The notes under the pieces are model-generated. The model was not told the DNA's origin. It worked only from the letters and a program-made list of their open reading frames with translations, and did no database searches. The translations under genes and the position numbers were made by a program. From Acanthacorydalis orientalis (lineage: Eukaryota; Arthropoda; Insecta; Megaloptera; Corydalidae): a stretch of 64,000 bases of DNA. Location of the stretch: positions 23,781,512-23,845,511 of the forward strand of contig CM068313.1 of the NCBI GenBank assembly GCA_034766995.1, read 5' to 3'. Shown in pieces: positions 1 to 12,229 of the stretch (the stretch's first letter is position 1; every line of letters begins with the position of its first letter).

Positions 1-12
1 TGTAACTGAAGC

Positions 13-16
<4 letters not shown>

Positions 17-72
<56 letters not shown>
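17..72. repeat. (TA)n microsatellite
   Basis: Uninterrupted TA dinucleotide run at the left edge of the window, about 28 units. Confidence 0.97.
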
Positions 73-75
<3 letters not shown>

Positions 76-199
76 AAGAGAAATGGACAGTTTTAATGTA
101 TGTTTATTAGAGCCAACTTTTTGGTAACAATAATTCATTTATATGATTAAATAACAATAGATTAAGAAATGCGTTGAAATTCTTGTAAACGTAACGCTA

Positions 200-610
200 T
201 AATGTGTGAGTGAAAGATGCTTATAGATTTCACTTTGTTAGAAGAAAAAAAACTCGATTAATAACTTACACCTGACATTACTTATAGAAGTGAAACATGA
301 ATGCATGCTAAAATAATTTAATGATTTCAAATAATATATAGACGCCTGAAAAGATACTTCAGATAAAATGTGGTAAAAGAGGGTTTGAAATGAAAATATG
401 CAGGATATGTTTCAGGAAGAGTAGATAATCGATAAATAGTACAAATTATTGATTGAAATCTATAAAATATCATGAGGTTCGGAAAAAACAGATGTGATAA
501 CAATATTAAAACATCAACTAAAAAATTATGGAAAGGAAAGGCATTCAATCGTTTAAATTAAAAGTTTTTTGAAAAAGCCTGTATTGTTTGATAAGTTATT
601 GGAGGTGAAA

Positions 611-613
<3 letters not shown>
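200..613 (+). pseudogene. decayed 3' end of an RTE-type LINE reverse transcriptase ORF
   Basis: No long plus-strand frame survives, but stitching across stop codons reveals the C-terminal region of an RTE-clade retrotransposon polyprotein. It lines up in order with the better copy at 12.9-13.6 kb: PDITYRSET near 280 (PVLTYGSETW there), ECML near 300, then KYAGYVSGRVDNR near 395 (KWAGHVARREDNR), then KLWKGKAFNRLN near 525-560 (KLWKREALNRTK). Several stops and frameshifts show it is long dead. The copy ends in a GA-rich remnant at about 600-612 and runs straight into a (TA)n tract, as an RTE 3' microsatellite tail would. The left limit is uncertain; homology fades before about 240. The minus-strand open frame over 327-548 is only a shadow of this fossil. 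Inference: an old 5'-truncated insertion of the same family as the 13 kb copy. Confidence 0.72.

Positions 614-663
<50 letters not shown>
613..663. repeat. (TA)n microsatellite at the RTE fossil 3' end
   Basis: TA run immediately following the RTE remnant; it may have grown from the element's 3' tail. Confidence 0.97.
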
Positions 664-668
<5 letters not shown>

Positions 669-1833
669 GTTATACGAAATAATAACCCGAAAGATAATTT
701 CAAAACATAATATGATGAACGTTTATATGAATTAATAAGACATATTTTTATATAGTTGATATTGATTTCATTGCACAGTTCAATTATATATATATATATA
801 AATTTCTGTAATAAATTCATTCCTTTGTATTTTGAAATAATTTTCATGATGGCCATATTAATTTTACTATTGTTTATAAGTAGAGCTGCAAATGCTCTTC
901 TTAAAACCCACGTTTTATGAGATATTGGATAATGAACACATCCTACACTACACTATCAGCATACAAAACAAGATAAAAAAAAAACGGGAATGAATTAATC
1001 TTTTGGCGCCTCTTGTAGATCGGAAGAATATGATTGCATCATCTGACCAAGTATAATGTTTTGATTTAAAGTATTAAACGTTGATTGAAGTTATAAAAAA
1101 CAATCAAATTAAATATGTTAAAAGAAATATTGCCGGATGTAATATGTTTTTAGTCTCAAAGTTCGTCTACATTTGATTCTAGAGATATCGGAATGTGTTA
1201 ACTATATTATCAAATAAAACAAATAATACAAATTAAAACTTTACTAAAAAATTAATTTTATAAAAAAGGTAACATTTTTAATTTTAAGAAAATAAAATAC
1301 GTTATGAAAATAAGAATTAAAAGAAAATAGATGAAATATAAATATGGAAGACTGGAAAAAATATTGATGATTTTACAAATATTCATTTATTTTACAAAGA
1401 TTATCTTTTTGAAACAAAGCAGCTCTCTTAGAAATAAAAAAAGTCGTTTATATTTACTTTTTACATCTTTCACTAACGAAAAAGTGCCAGAAAATAAAAT
1501 TATAATTAACTTTAAGTTTTGCACTGTTAAATACACACTTTTCGTCAACTAGATTTTATTATAATATTTTGATTTAATTTTAAAGTTGTAATAAATTCAA
1601 TAGCAATTCGCCATGTTTGGTTCTGACTAGTATGAATCACGTTTTCTAGTTATATTTACTAATTATATACTCTATTAATTCATATAAACTATTAATTAAT
1701 TTGTTATTTTAATTAACAGTTTAAAGTTCATATAAATATACCATATCTATAGTTATTCTTTTATAGGAATAAAAGCAAATATCTTCTATTTATTTTTTAA
1801 ATTCTGCAATTGTAGGATTTTTTCGTTTATATA
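664..1833. other. AT-rich non-coding stretch
   Basis: I see no gene. A short TA run lies at about 784-800. The 73-codon frame at 1331-1552 is AT-driven (K, I, F, L, N) with no family resemblance. Confidence 0.6.
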
Positions 1834-1857
1834 TAGGTGGGGCATAAAGATCTTCCA
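1834..1857 (+). repeat. left terminal inverted repeat of the 1.8-3.1 kb transposon
   Basis: GGTGGGGCATAAAGATCTTC (1836-1855) matches the reverse complement of 3046-3067 with two substitutions over 22 bases. Confidence 0.88.
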
Positions 1858-1983
1858 TATTTCGAGGGCGCACTGTGTGAGCTGTAGTGGGGGTAAAGAG
1901 ACGGGGTAGATTTAATTCGGTAGGATAGGCTCTGCTGTTTTTAGTACCCAATATGAATTGATCGGTATACCACTGATATAGAA

Positions 1984-2958
1984 TTGAGCGGTAAACATCT
2001 GGGCTTTGTTGTTCAAGCATATTATGATAACCGTTCTGTGATAATGACACAGAAAGCGTTCCGTACACACTTCACGCTAGATCAAAATGCATCAGTACCA
2101 GATCGGAAAACGATTTTGATATGGATTTCTGATCTTTGGATAATTGGATCCATACTGAAAAGAAAATTACTTGGCAGATCTGGGACCGTTAGAACGCTAA
2201 AAAATATGAAAGCAGTACGAGGATTCATTCAGCAATCACCATGGCACTGAGGATATCAAGTTGGAGTTTGAGGAGGATTCTGCATGCCGATTTAAAACTG
2301 CATCCTTGCAAAATGATGTTTGTTCAAGAATTAAGTGAGAGAGATCATGTCAACCGCAAATCGCTAAGTGCGCAAATTCTTGAATAGGTTCAAGAATTAC
2401 TGAGTAGCGATGAGGCTCACTTCTATATCAGTGGAGTCATAAACAAGCAGAATTTTCTCTATTAGGCTGAACATAACCCTCGTGAACTCCACAAACGACC
2501 ACTCCACTCTCCTCGCGTGACTGTTTGGTGTGCAGCTGCCGAAATCAGTGTGATCGACCCGTATTTTTTTGAGGAAGGTGGTGCTACAGTAACTGCGACC
2601 TCTGACCGGCATGTTAAAATGTTGGAGACCTTTCTGCGCCCCAAACTGGACAATGTGGATACAGAACAAGGGTGATTTCAACAGTACGGGGCCACAACTC
2701 ACACAGCATGACATTCGCTCGGAGTGTTAGGGGAATGTTCCCTAGGTGTTTGATTTCATTTGGGGATACATGAATGAAAAAGTTTTCAAACACCGTCCTC
2801 GATCTGTTAAGGATTTGAAAGAAAAGATCAGACAGGAAATCGACTTCATTCCACCTGAGATGACCCGGAGAATGATGAAGAAATTCCGAAAACGTTTTCA
2901 GCAATATATTGCCAACGATGGCCGCCATTTGTCTGATATAATTTTTAAAACCCATTAA
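1984..2958 (+). pseudogene. Tc1/mariner-like transposase pseudogene
   Basis: The enzyme would cut and paste the surrounding element through a DDE/D RNase H-fold domain. Visible in order: an N-terminal helix-turn-helix region (1984-2250, with MTQKAFRTHF and KTILIWISDL), a decayed linker, then SSDEAHFYISGVINKQNF at about 2403-2456, carrying the first catalytic Asp (codon 2409-2411), followed by RVTVWCAA and YFFEEGG. At 2685-2687 the usual Asp of the FQQDG motif is replaced by Tyr (FQQYG), and the codon before that motif is a stop (2673-2675). The frame then shifts; about 20 codons before FDFIWGYM seem deleted. The last catalytic Asp is at 2752-2754 and the C-terminus VFKHRPRS to HLSDIIFKTH is open to the stop at 2956-2958. 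Family motifs are recognised from related insect transposases; no database search was possible. Confidence 0.85.
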
Positions 2959-3045
2959 AACAAAACTGTTTTTTATGTACTTTTCAGAAATAAATACATT
3001 TTTTTTCTAAATAGTTCCGTTCATTTTTTATACCCTTTCAAAAGG

Positions 3046-3070
3046 TGGGAGATATTTATGCCCCACCCTG
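3046..3070 (-). repeat. right terminal inverted repeat of the 1.8-3.1 kb transposon
   Basis: Reverse complement reads CAGGGTGGGGCATAAATATC and pairs with the left end. It directly abuts a TA tract. Confidence 0.88.
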
Positions 3071-3114
3071 TATATATATATATGTGTATATATATGTATA
3101 TATATATGTGTATA

Positions 3115-3157
<43 letters not shown>
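3071..3157. repeat. (TA)n with TG interruptions
   Basis: TA run broken by several TGTGTA/TGTA units, starting at the transposon's right target site. Confidence 0.95.
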
Positions 3158-3159
<2 letters not shown>

Positions 3160-5646
3160 AATTTGAAGAGTTTACAAAAACTTGTTTGAATTAAGAATAG
3201 AGCAGATTTATTTTACTTTGTATTTTAGATCATATCAGATTACAAACATTCTATGCTGTTGGTTGCGAGAAAAAATACATTTAGACAGATATATGCACCC
3301 GTCACCGAAATTGAAACCACTCTGTAATTCGACGAAAAAACCGCGACAAAATTTTTAGACCAATACTCAACCAAAGGAAACGCAATAACGTCACACTACT
3401 ACGTATAGGTCTCGAAAATTACTGAACGGGTATTACTATGTTAACTTATAATCATTTTTATCATTGTTAACACTGAGGTTAGATTTATAATTTCTGAGAA
3501 GGTGAATGCATAGACAATGCAAATAGAGAATATAGTTTCCATTAAATTTCTAACCATAATTTTCTTGGAAATTATTGAATATTCTTATAAGAAATTATTT
3601 GAACTATTATAGTAAATTATTGCTATTTGAAAGAAATAAGAATGTATTTAACATCTGATATTTTGACATGTTTGACTTTTGCAAGTCTATGAAATTAATA
3701 TTTAACTTATTCTGACTTCCTGTATATATATACCGTTTAATTGGAGTATAAATAAATTAATATTTAGATCAACTGAAATAGCGAATTTCTCAATTTATTT
3801 ATGTTAATGAGCGACAAAATTTTCTAACGTTTTACATATTAATTCCTAAATCCTAATTTAAAGTTTTAGATATAATGTATATCATCTAATATATTAAAAG
3901 AAAGTAATAATGTGTGTATGACAATAATGTGTGTATAATAAATACGTAAAACAAATGAGTCAAGAATAAATAAATATGTTGAGTAAAAGAAAACCTACAA
4001 ACTTAATTTCGTTTGTTTTCTTTTTTAATCATTATATTAAAATTAATATTGGATTTTAGAAATTAGCGGTTGTCAGAAGTAAATAGGATTGGGTGGTTTG
4101 CAATTAAAGAAAGGTTAAGTACACTAATAATAGACAATTTTTGAGAATACATTACCCGCAAAAAATAGCTGCCAATTTAGAACAGAATATGAAAAAACAA
4201 CATATTGTAAGGCATATTTATTAAAAAAAAATACAAATTGTCATGTACTGAAATAGATATCTGCTTACGATAAGTTATTTTGACAAATAATGGCTTGACA
4301 AAATTACTAGAAAAATGAAAATAGTTCATGAAACATGTGAAAGAATATTTAGTTTCTAAAATAAGATTTACGATTATTTAAATATATTTATTTGAATAAT
4401 ACATGAACATTCTATTTATATTTTATTTATTTTCTACTTAAAAATGATAAAATAATAATGGGAAAGTAAATATATCGGTACCTACTTTTTAATAGTTATT
4501 GTAATTAATAATATCAAAATTGAATATTATATATATATATATATATTGAATTTTTTTATAATATATAATTAACGGAATTGATTAGTTTTTTGTACTTATT
4601 ATTATTCTATTGTACTAATATTCTAAGACATTAGAATATGATGTATGATAATTATTTTTTTAGATTTAAAATACTGTGCAAAAAAACTTGAATGCAGTCT
4701 ATAAATACACAGTTATTTTCTTATTAAAATTTATGAAGGACATGCAGATCATAATCGCTTTAATTTTTAGATACAAATAAAAATGTATCGATATATATAT
4801 AACTGACTATTAAGAATGTGTTTTACTTGTTGCACATTTCCGAGCACTTAGAATGAGAACATGGACTTTAATTCGTACAAATAATATGGTCAATGTGTTT
4901 TGGTGTAGACGTATACATGACTCAACCAAGTGTAGCATTAAATCTAAATTTCAAGGCTACAAATGTGTTATATTCTGCCAACATGTGAAATTTAAAACAG
5001 AGTATTATAAATTACGCTACTTCTTCTAATGCGTTTTTACGGATTATCAACCAATTTCAATTTAGGCAGAGAATAATGTGTCTCAAAGTCAATATATTTC
5101 GTTGGTGTTGATGTGTAGATCCGCCGGTCTATAAATAAAAATATCTTACACTTTTGATTAAAGTATACAGATCCACTTTAAAACAATACACGTTCCGATT
5201 ACAACAGTGCAGCCTGCTATAATATTTAAAGTAATTTTTAACAAAAATTGTACTTTTTACTTAGTTTAAATTATAATCCAATTCAATATTATATAAAATT
5301 CGTCAGTTATCATTCTGCAATTAAACTGTATATATAAAATTTAATTGTGTTTTAGTACCTACATGTATATGCATATTTTTATGGTCGAATGCATACCTTT
5401 GTTTTTTTTTCAATCAAGCGAGCTTTTACATCAATATTTCTACTTGAAATAATCTTTTGTGTATAATTAAAAATATTTACATATTCTTAACAAAGACACA
5501 TGATGTAAATAATATGTAAAAGGTCACACTTTTTTATTTTACTCTAGTTACGTTTACAAATAAAATTCTTTGATATAAAAATAGCCATGTCCAACGATAA
5601 ATCCCTTAATTAAGTGTATATTTTTTGTATAAACAAATACTTTGTA

Positions 5647-5686
<40 letters not shown>

Positions 5687-7241
5687 AATGTGTTTGTGTG
5701 TTTGTATGTGTGTGTATCCCTATGTACAGGCCAATTATTTATATAAAAATTAATAATAAGCGATTAAATGAATGATATATAAAACTTGTATCTATATTTA
5801 TTGATTTTTAAATTATTTTACTAATATTTTATTTATTTAGGTCATTCATACAGATAGTTATTTTAAAAGTTTTATAACACACGTTAACTTTGACTGTAAT
5901 CACTATATGGATAAAAATAATATATTATTAATTTCAAACTTATATGTTTTAGTTCCAGTGGATTTTCAATTTAAATTTGGTCGATTTTCAAATAACTGTC
6001 GATCAAACTTTACCGTATTTTAAGATTTTTCGACATAAATGAATTGTTATGAATTATTTGAAATTTCTATAGACCAAATTATAGTACTTTTTTGAATTCA
6101 GTTACTGAAAACGGATTAGTGCAGTTACTTATAACTTTACTGATATTAAATATAAAGAATATTATTTATTTCATTTACATATTACTTACAGATTTACAGA
6201 TTACGGTTTGTTTTAAAATTTTTGAATATTGTTAAACATATCAATTCAGTTATAAAATATTCCAATTTGACAATTTAATGACCGTTATTCTGAAAAAATA
6301 TACGAAAGACTTTTGAAATAAGAAGTAACATACACACTATTTATTTTGCAATTTTTTCCTATATATTTTTTGCGTTAAAATTATTTATTACATAATATTC
6401 AATGAGTAACATTAATATTTTAATTAATAAAATCGAATACAAAAATATGAAAGTAATTTTATAAACCGACCATATTTTAATCATGTACACTTGAAAAAGC
6501 TCCCTATGTAATTTAAACTTTACGTTTATGATTGATAGTACACATACTCAATTAATGTTTTGTCATCATGTGGGTGGGCTCCCGTTGATTTAAAATTGAC
6601 CGTTAGTATAGAACGTGAATTTAATTTAAAGTTTGTTTTATTGAAGACGTATGATGTCATAAAACATTTCCTTAGCATGAAACTGCATTCGTGACAATAA
6701 TTCAATTAATAAATATAAACTTTCTAATTGAATTACTAAGCTAAATTGGAAAAAAAGATTTTTATTTAATTGTGTGCATGAATTGATTAATCACTAAACG
6801 TTGGTTTTCAAGATGTTTCCAAAAATTGTTTGTAAAAGAAACACTTTCAACAAGTATCTAATGTGTTTATATTTCGTTAATATATAAAATGAAGTATATT
6901 TATACTTTTAATGAAACATTTTAAGAAATTGTACATAAAAATGTATTCTTTGCATACAGAAGTATACATAAATATCCAAAAATAAAATGTAAATAATAAA
7001 AAAAACTACTATTTCATCCAATTCAACACATCGTTTTACATTAAACTAACAACGTATGGTCTTTTCATTTGAGATAAGATAGATCAAACTGTTCTCAGTA
7101 AGTAACTATTTATCTGAAAATATTAATGATTAGTTAAAATTACTATTGTAGTTTTCTCATTTTCGAATTAATTATAGAACACATTGACACTTGTTTGTGT
7201 TATATGTAAAGTCGTTATAATACATACTTGCCATAATAAAT

Positions 7242-7306
<65 letters not shown>

Positions 7307-7979
7307 GAGAGAGAGAGAGTATTTTTGGTTTTAAAATATTAAAGTAATTGTAGCATATGTTTCTTTTTTTAATAGAACTTAATATGTGACAGAAAATTAA
7401 TTTTATAATGTTAATAATTTGTGAAATTTTTAAATTTAGAAACGAGAAGAAAATAGTACTTAGCTAATACAAAAAATGAGGTCAGTACAATAACCCTGTT
7501 TTAGTTTATTAACTAAATTTTGTCTGTAAATATATATACTAGACAAATTTAGATAATTATGTTTATTGACATTGATATAAATGGTGTATATCATTTCACT
7601 TTAATGGAAGTACTTTAAGCTGGCGCAGCTACATCATTAAGGATGTTTTGTAATTAGTTTCTTAATGTAGATGTGTAGTTGATACGAAATTCAACTTATA
7701 CTAAATTTTTTCGTTTATAAATATCTGGCAGTGGATTATAAAGGCTTTTGATACACATTTTCATATTATAATGTTTTTTTCCGTACAATAAATATTCAAA
7801 ATAAAAGGTTCAATGTACTTAAATCAATCAAATCCTAACAAATCAATCGATATAAATCTGTGACACGTTAATCTAATAAATTTAATATTCAATCAGTAAC
7901 CATAATGACAAATATGTGTAATCTTTAAACTATTGTCTCGCCTATCCAAATACAGATTAACGTTCCCAATTTATATTTC
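3158..7979. other. long AT-rich non-coding stretch
   Basis: No gene is supported. It holds short TA runs (4530-4547, 5645-5688). An isolated TATAAATA lies at 5130-5137 after a small GC patch, but nothing beyond it supports a promoter. Confidence 0.6.
7245..7319. repeat. compound (CA)n(TA)n(GA)n microsatellite
   Basis: Short ACAC run, then about 50 bases of TA, then GAGAGAGAGAGAGAG. Confidence 0.96.
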
Positions 7980-8110
7980 GCGAATTAGATGTGTAGAAAT
8001 TTGACGGACGTTGTGCAAAACTCATCCGACATAACCTCAATTAATTATTTGATCCTCGCTCTGTGCACATTGACGCGTCGACCTACTACGTCCGGTCATG
8101 GTCGCCGTTA
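7980..8110. other. GC-richer unique island
   Basis: A 130 bp patch of higher complexity than its surroundings, with CpG-rich GACGCGTCGACC and CTACGTCCGGTC near 8070-8100. The 74-codon plus frame over it has no recognisable domain. It could be a regulatory element or an untranslated exon; the sequence alone does not decide. Confidence 0.3.
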
Positions 8111-9314
8111 TAATATTTTGGATGAGAAATACTTTGATATCATCAAATATTTAATATCTGCTCATTTACTTTATTATTATTATATTTACTATTATTATTT
8201 GCATGCTTTATGATATTATCTATTCGGTTGACGACTTATAATAGATTCAGTAAGTATTGAAATAAAAGAACTACTTTATAAAAAATAATAATACGTGCCC
8301 TTAGCTATTTAAAAAAGTAAATGACCGTAAAATACTAACGAATTATTAAATAACAAAACGTTATTTTTTTAAATAAAGACTACTAGTTTGTCTTAATTTT
8401 CTTTTAAATATATTACTGGTATATTTCTGTAAAAATATATTTGAAAAAGTCAACAAATGATTTGAGCAATATAATTTAATAATTAAGCATTATAATGAAT
8501 GAGCAATATACTTTTAAGGACAATCTGGCTTTATTTTCAAGAGAGAACATATTCAGTAAATCTAATGCTAATGAAAAATATTTCCAGAAATACAAACACA
8601 TTTCTTTATTTTAATTCATTACATATTTATACAAAAACTTATTTTTTTTATTAAACATATAATTAGTTGATTGAGATATATATATATATATGTAACTGTT
8701 TTGATAAATGGTTCAATACATTTTAAAATAATGAAATTGAAACCGGAATATGTGTATTTCACATATTCTGCGCATTTTTGTGCACAAATTACGATTTTCC
8801 ATTATGTAGTAAATGTACTGAAATAAATGTCTGAGTATACATATATGAAATTTACAGTTTGTATTTGACGAAAATTTAGTTCGTGTTTCAACAGTATACA
8901 AAAGTAGCTTTGATCATTAATTCTGTCTTCTGTTCATTTGTAAAAGCAATTTTGAGTAGAACGGTGTGATTTACTAGCACTAGTACCACCTGTAATTTAC
9001 AAGCACTGCCATGATACATGTAATTTTACTTTCGGCGATAACCAATACTGTTTTGTCTTGTATGTTTCATATAACTGATATTAAATTAATTTTTGTCTAT
9101 ATATATATATATGTATATTCTTCCTCTTTTGTATATTGTTATAATAAAGTTATCAGTAAATTATAAATCAAATTATTTCATTAAACTAAAAAAAAGAATT
9201 TATAATAAAATTAATTTATTTATTCCTATAATAATAATAATACATAGTAGAAAAAAAACATTATAAACACTATTATATTTATTAATATAATATTACTTTT
9301 TTATATTTTTAATT

Positions 9315-9317
<3 letters not shown>

Positions 9318-9398
<81 letters not shown>
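9318..9398. repeat. (TA)n microsatellite
   Basis: About 80 bases of TA with one GTATG interruption near 9366. Confidence 0.96.
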
Positions 9399-9401
<3 letters not shown>

Positions 9402-9928
9402 TAAAATATAATTCAAAATACTGATATAAAAAGAATTCACAATAATTAATTTCAACTATAATTAATTAACTTTTGGATGTAAAATGTATTGTCCAATATA
9501 TTTTCAATTAACTACAATTATTTCTATTAGTGCAATACGCAATAATTTTCAATAACTTTTTTTTGTTGGCATAACATAGTGTTCCTCCGTTTATTTTCAT
9601 TTTTTATTATTTAATTATGTCTAAATTAAATAATTTTGGTAATTACAATACGTTATTAGATTGAGAAATATAACGTTCAGTCAAATATTTTGTGACAAGT
9701 GATAAATATATTTTTATCGGTCTGTTTGTAATTTGGTTAATGTATGATCTACTGATAATGCTAACTCTTTTTTTGCTCTACAAGTCACAAAAAATGTTTT
9801 CTATAAAATTTGAATTCATTTGCGACAATGAATTTAGCCGCAGTGTCAGAACTATATTATATGACACTGTTTTAATTAATTTGATCAATCAAAACAATAC
9901 TTGATTCATTTTGTTTTAATATATACGT

Positions 9929-9929
9929 G

Positions 9930-9978
<49 letters not shown>
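9929..9978. repeat. (TA)n microsatellite
   Basis: About 25 TA units. Confidence 0.96.
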
Positions 9979-9979
<1 letters not shown>

Positions 9980-10060
9980 CTGTCTTGCTAATATTTAAGA
10001 ATATATAATACACATGCATCTATTACCTTTTGTAATTCCCTATGACAATGATAAAAAGCA

Positions 10061-10265
10061 GGGTTGTTCCTCATAACATACACCCTCATTATATTGACGT
10101 AGATACGACTGTGTCCGGTGTTAAATTTAATAGAGACAAAGAGCAAGCGCATAACGAGTCAATATGAGTCACGGGTTACTGAACTTTTTAACTTGGCCGC
10201 CATAAAACACAATGAGGATAGTTAGGTTTATTTGTATACTGTTGCGGCGCTTATTAAATCGTATA
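10061..10265. other. GC-richer unique island, possible regulatory element
   Basis: Complex sequence between two TA tracts, with an AP-1-like TGAGTCA at about 10165, GGCCGCCATAAAAC near 10195 and GTTGCGGCGC near 10241. No open frame of interest. Composition resembles insect conserved non-coding sequence, but conservation cannot be tested here. Confidence 0.3.
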
Positions 10266-10309
10266 ATTCGTGATTCATGTACCGAAACGGATTCTATTTT
10301 AATTAAATA

Positions 10310-10329
10310 TTATATATATATATATACAC

Positions 10330-10360
<31 letters not shown>

Positions 10361-10395
10361 CGTGTATATATATATATATATATATATACACATAC

Positions 10396-10460
<65 letters not shown>
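10310..10460. repeat. (TA)n with repeated CACATACGTG interruptions
   Basis: A 150 base TA array holding two identical ACACATACGTGTA units (about 10355 and 10388), so the array grew partly by duplicating a unit of about 34 bases. Confidence 0.96.
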
Positions 10461-10465
<5 letters not shown>

Positions 10466-10499
10466 TCATATATTTACACAAATCCAAAATTTAGACGTA

Positions 10500-11570
10500 T
10501 AATTAAGAGTTATGTAATATATTATAAGTGTATTATTTAAATAAGAAATTTATTAAAAAAAGTAATATTGATTAACTTAGATTCAAAAGTGATTATTAGT
10601 GGTACATATATGTGTTTTATGGGTGTATATTTATGAATGAATTACACATGACTAAATGTATATATATATATATATATATAATCCCACACCATCTATGAAT
10701 AGAAATTTTTATTCAAGTACATGTATTATAACTAAATTGTAATAAATTCTTGGCGTTTCATTGAACAATATTGAATTCATATATCAGTATCTAAATTTCA
10801 TCTTATATGTAGATTAATTTAAATTTTTGTGTTGTTAATTATGATGATGTCTTTATATGCCATTGATTTTATTTTCACGTAATAAAATCTGGTTTTTATT
10901 TGGCCGTTAACAAACAACTTGAAATGTTATTTATTATATGAATAACATTTGATTTTTTTGTTGACAATATATATATATATATACATATATATAAATTAGT
11001 TTTAGTATGCACATAAGATTTAATTATACTATAATTCTTCAAAAGAACTAGTCTATTCAATGTAAAGCATTTAAATTGGGATATTATGTCTGTACATGAT
11101 ATCCTAATAAAAATAAATTATAGTCACTTGAAATGCCTAGACTTGATATATTAACAAATGATATTTAAATTAGAAAAAAAATGAATAAATAATTAAGATT
11201 GCTTAATAATATTTTTTTTAATAATACATACTATAAAAAATAATTGGATGTTTTTTAATAAAAATTTTAGGTTTTTTTACACGTTTATTTGCTATAGATG
11301 ACTTTTGTTGTGTTCTGATGAAAGTATACAATACAACAATGCATATAAAAAGAAAATTTGTAAGATTTTCTAATACACTACAACATAAAAACTTATAGTC
11401 AGCTTCATGTAATGTTACAATAGTACTCATAAAATGAAAACAATGTTATAAGAAGTCATACATCTACAAGCGATAGTTATTTCTGGCGGGACAATGTTAG
11501 CAAAAATAGAACATGTACGATAAAGAATAAACTTACTTCCAGATGTCAAATTATTGTTAACCATTTATAT

Positions 11571-11617
<47 letters not shown>

Positions 11618-12229
11618 TGTGTGTCCGCATGTATGTACATGTTTAATGTGTAAAGTATTTTATAATTGTTGGAAATTTGGTATCTGATCTTTAACATATG
11701 CAATAGTGTATTCTATAGTGGTTGAAATGTCAGCTATTATTCAAGATTTTGATGAATATAAATTGACATATATATTTTTGGTAATAGAGTGCATTTCAGC
11801 TTATCTTAAAAATATACAGTTGAAAGAAAGTTTTATAAAGTTGTAACCATTTTTTTCAAAATAAATATTATTAAAGATAACGAGAGTTAAAACATGTTTA
11901 AAGAAGGATGTCCGGTAATATTGAACATATTTGTTTATTTTTAATAGTTCATTTTACTGTTTTCTTAACTAGAGTGAATACTATTTTGTGTCATATATTG
12001 ATGTTGAATAAAGAAAATCTATCAATTATGATACAAATAAATGAATATTCTGTATAGAATTAAAATTCCATAATAGAGATAATGTACGTACTTACTGTTT
12101 GTTGTTTAATAATACGAACAGAAATTACGATTTAATTATTGATAAATCATTTAAATTTGTACAAAATAAATAATAAATGTTTCATTTCTCTGTTATGAAC
12201 TCATAAGACGTTAACTAATAAAATCGAAA
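10500..12229. other. AT-rich non-coding stretch
   Basis: No gene supported. TA runs at 10660-10680, 10969-10994 and 11575-11614, the last followed by GTGTGTGTCC. Confidence 0.6.

Larger units (their letters stand above)
1834..3070 (+). mobile_element. Tc1/mariner-superfamily DNA transposon with inverted termini, inactive
   Basis: A 1237 bp element bounded by inverted termini. The left end reads GGTGGGGCATAAA from 1836; the reverse complement of the right end reads CAGGGTGGGGCATAAA ending at 3070. Both are flanked by TA, the target duplication of Tc1/mariner (IS630) elements, although the right flank is itself a TA repeat. Between the ends lies a transposase pseudogene in three frames. The left terminus differs from the right by a lost G and a C-to-T change. 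The element is full-structured but cannot encode a working enzyme. Confidence 0.85.
8111..10060. other. AT-rich non-coding stretch
   Basis: No gene seen. It contains TA tracts at 9318-9398 and 9929-9978 and smaller ones at 8675-8691 and 9098-9113. Confidence 0.6.

Noticed and set aside
327..548. 73-codon minus-strand frame
   Set aside because: Shadow of the decayed plus-strand RTE copy; it resembles the shadow at 13.2-13.6 kb.
1790..2068. 92-codon minus-strand frame
   Set aside because: Crosses the transposon's left boundary and lies antisense to the transposase start; no motif.
2397..2955. Overlapping minus-strand frames of 63-113 codons
   Set aside because: Antisense to the transposase pseudogene, whose motifs are on the plus strand.
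10212..10502. Frames encoding long YIYIYI or IHTHTY stretches here and at many other places
   Set aside because: They are translations of (TA)n and (CA)n microsatellites, open on both strands, with no other protein signal.
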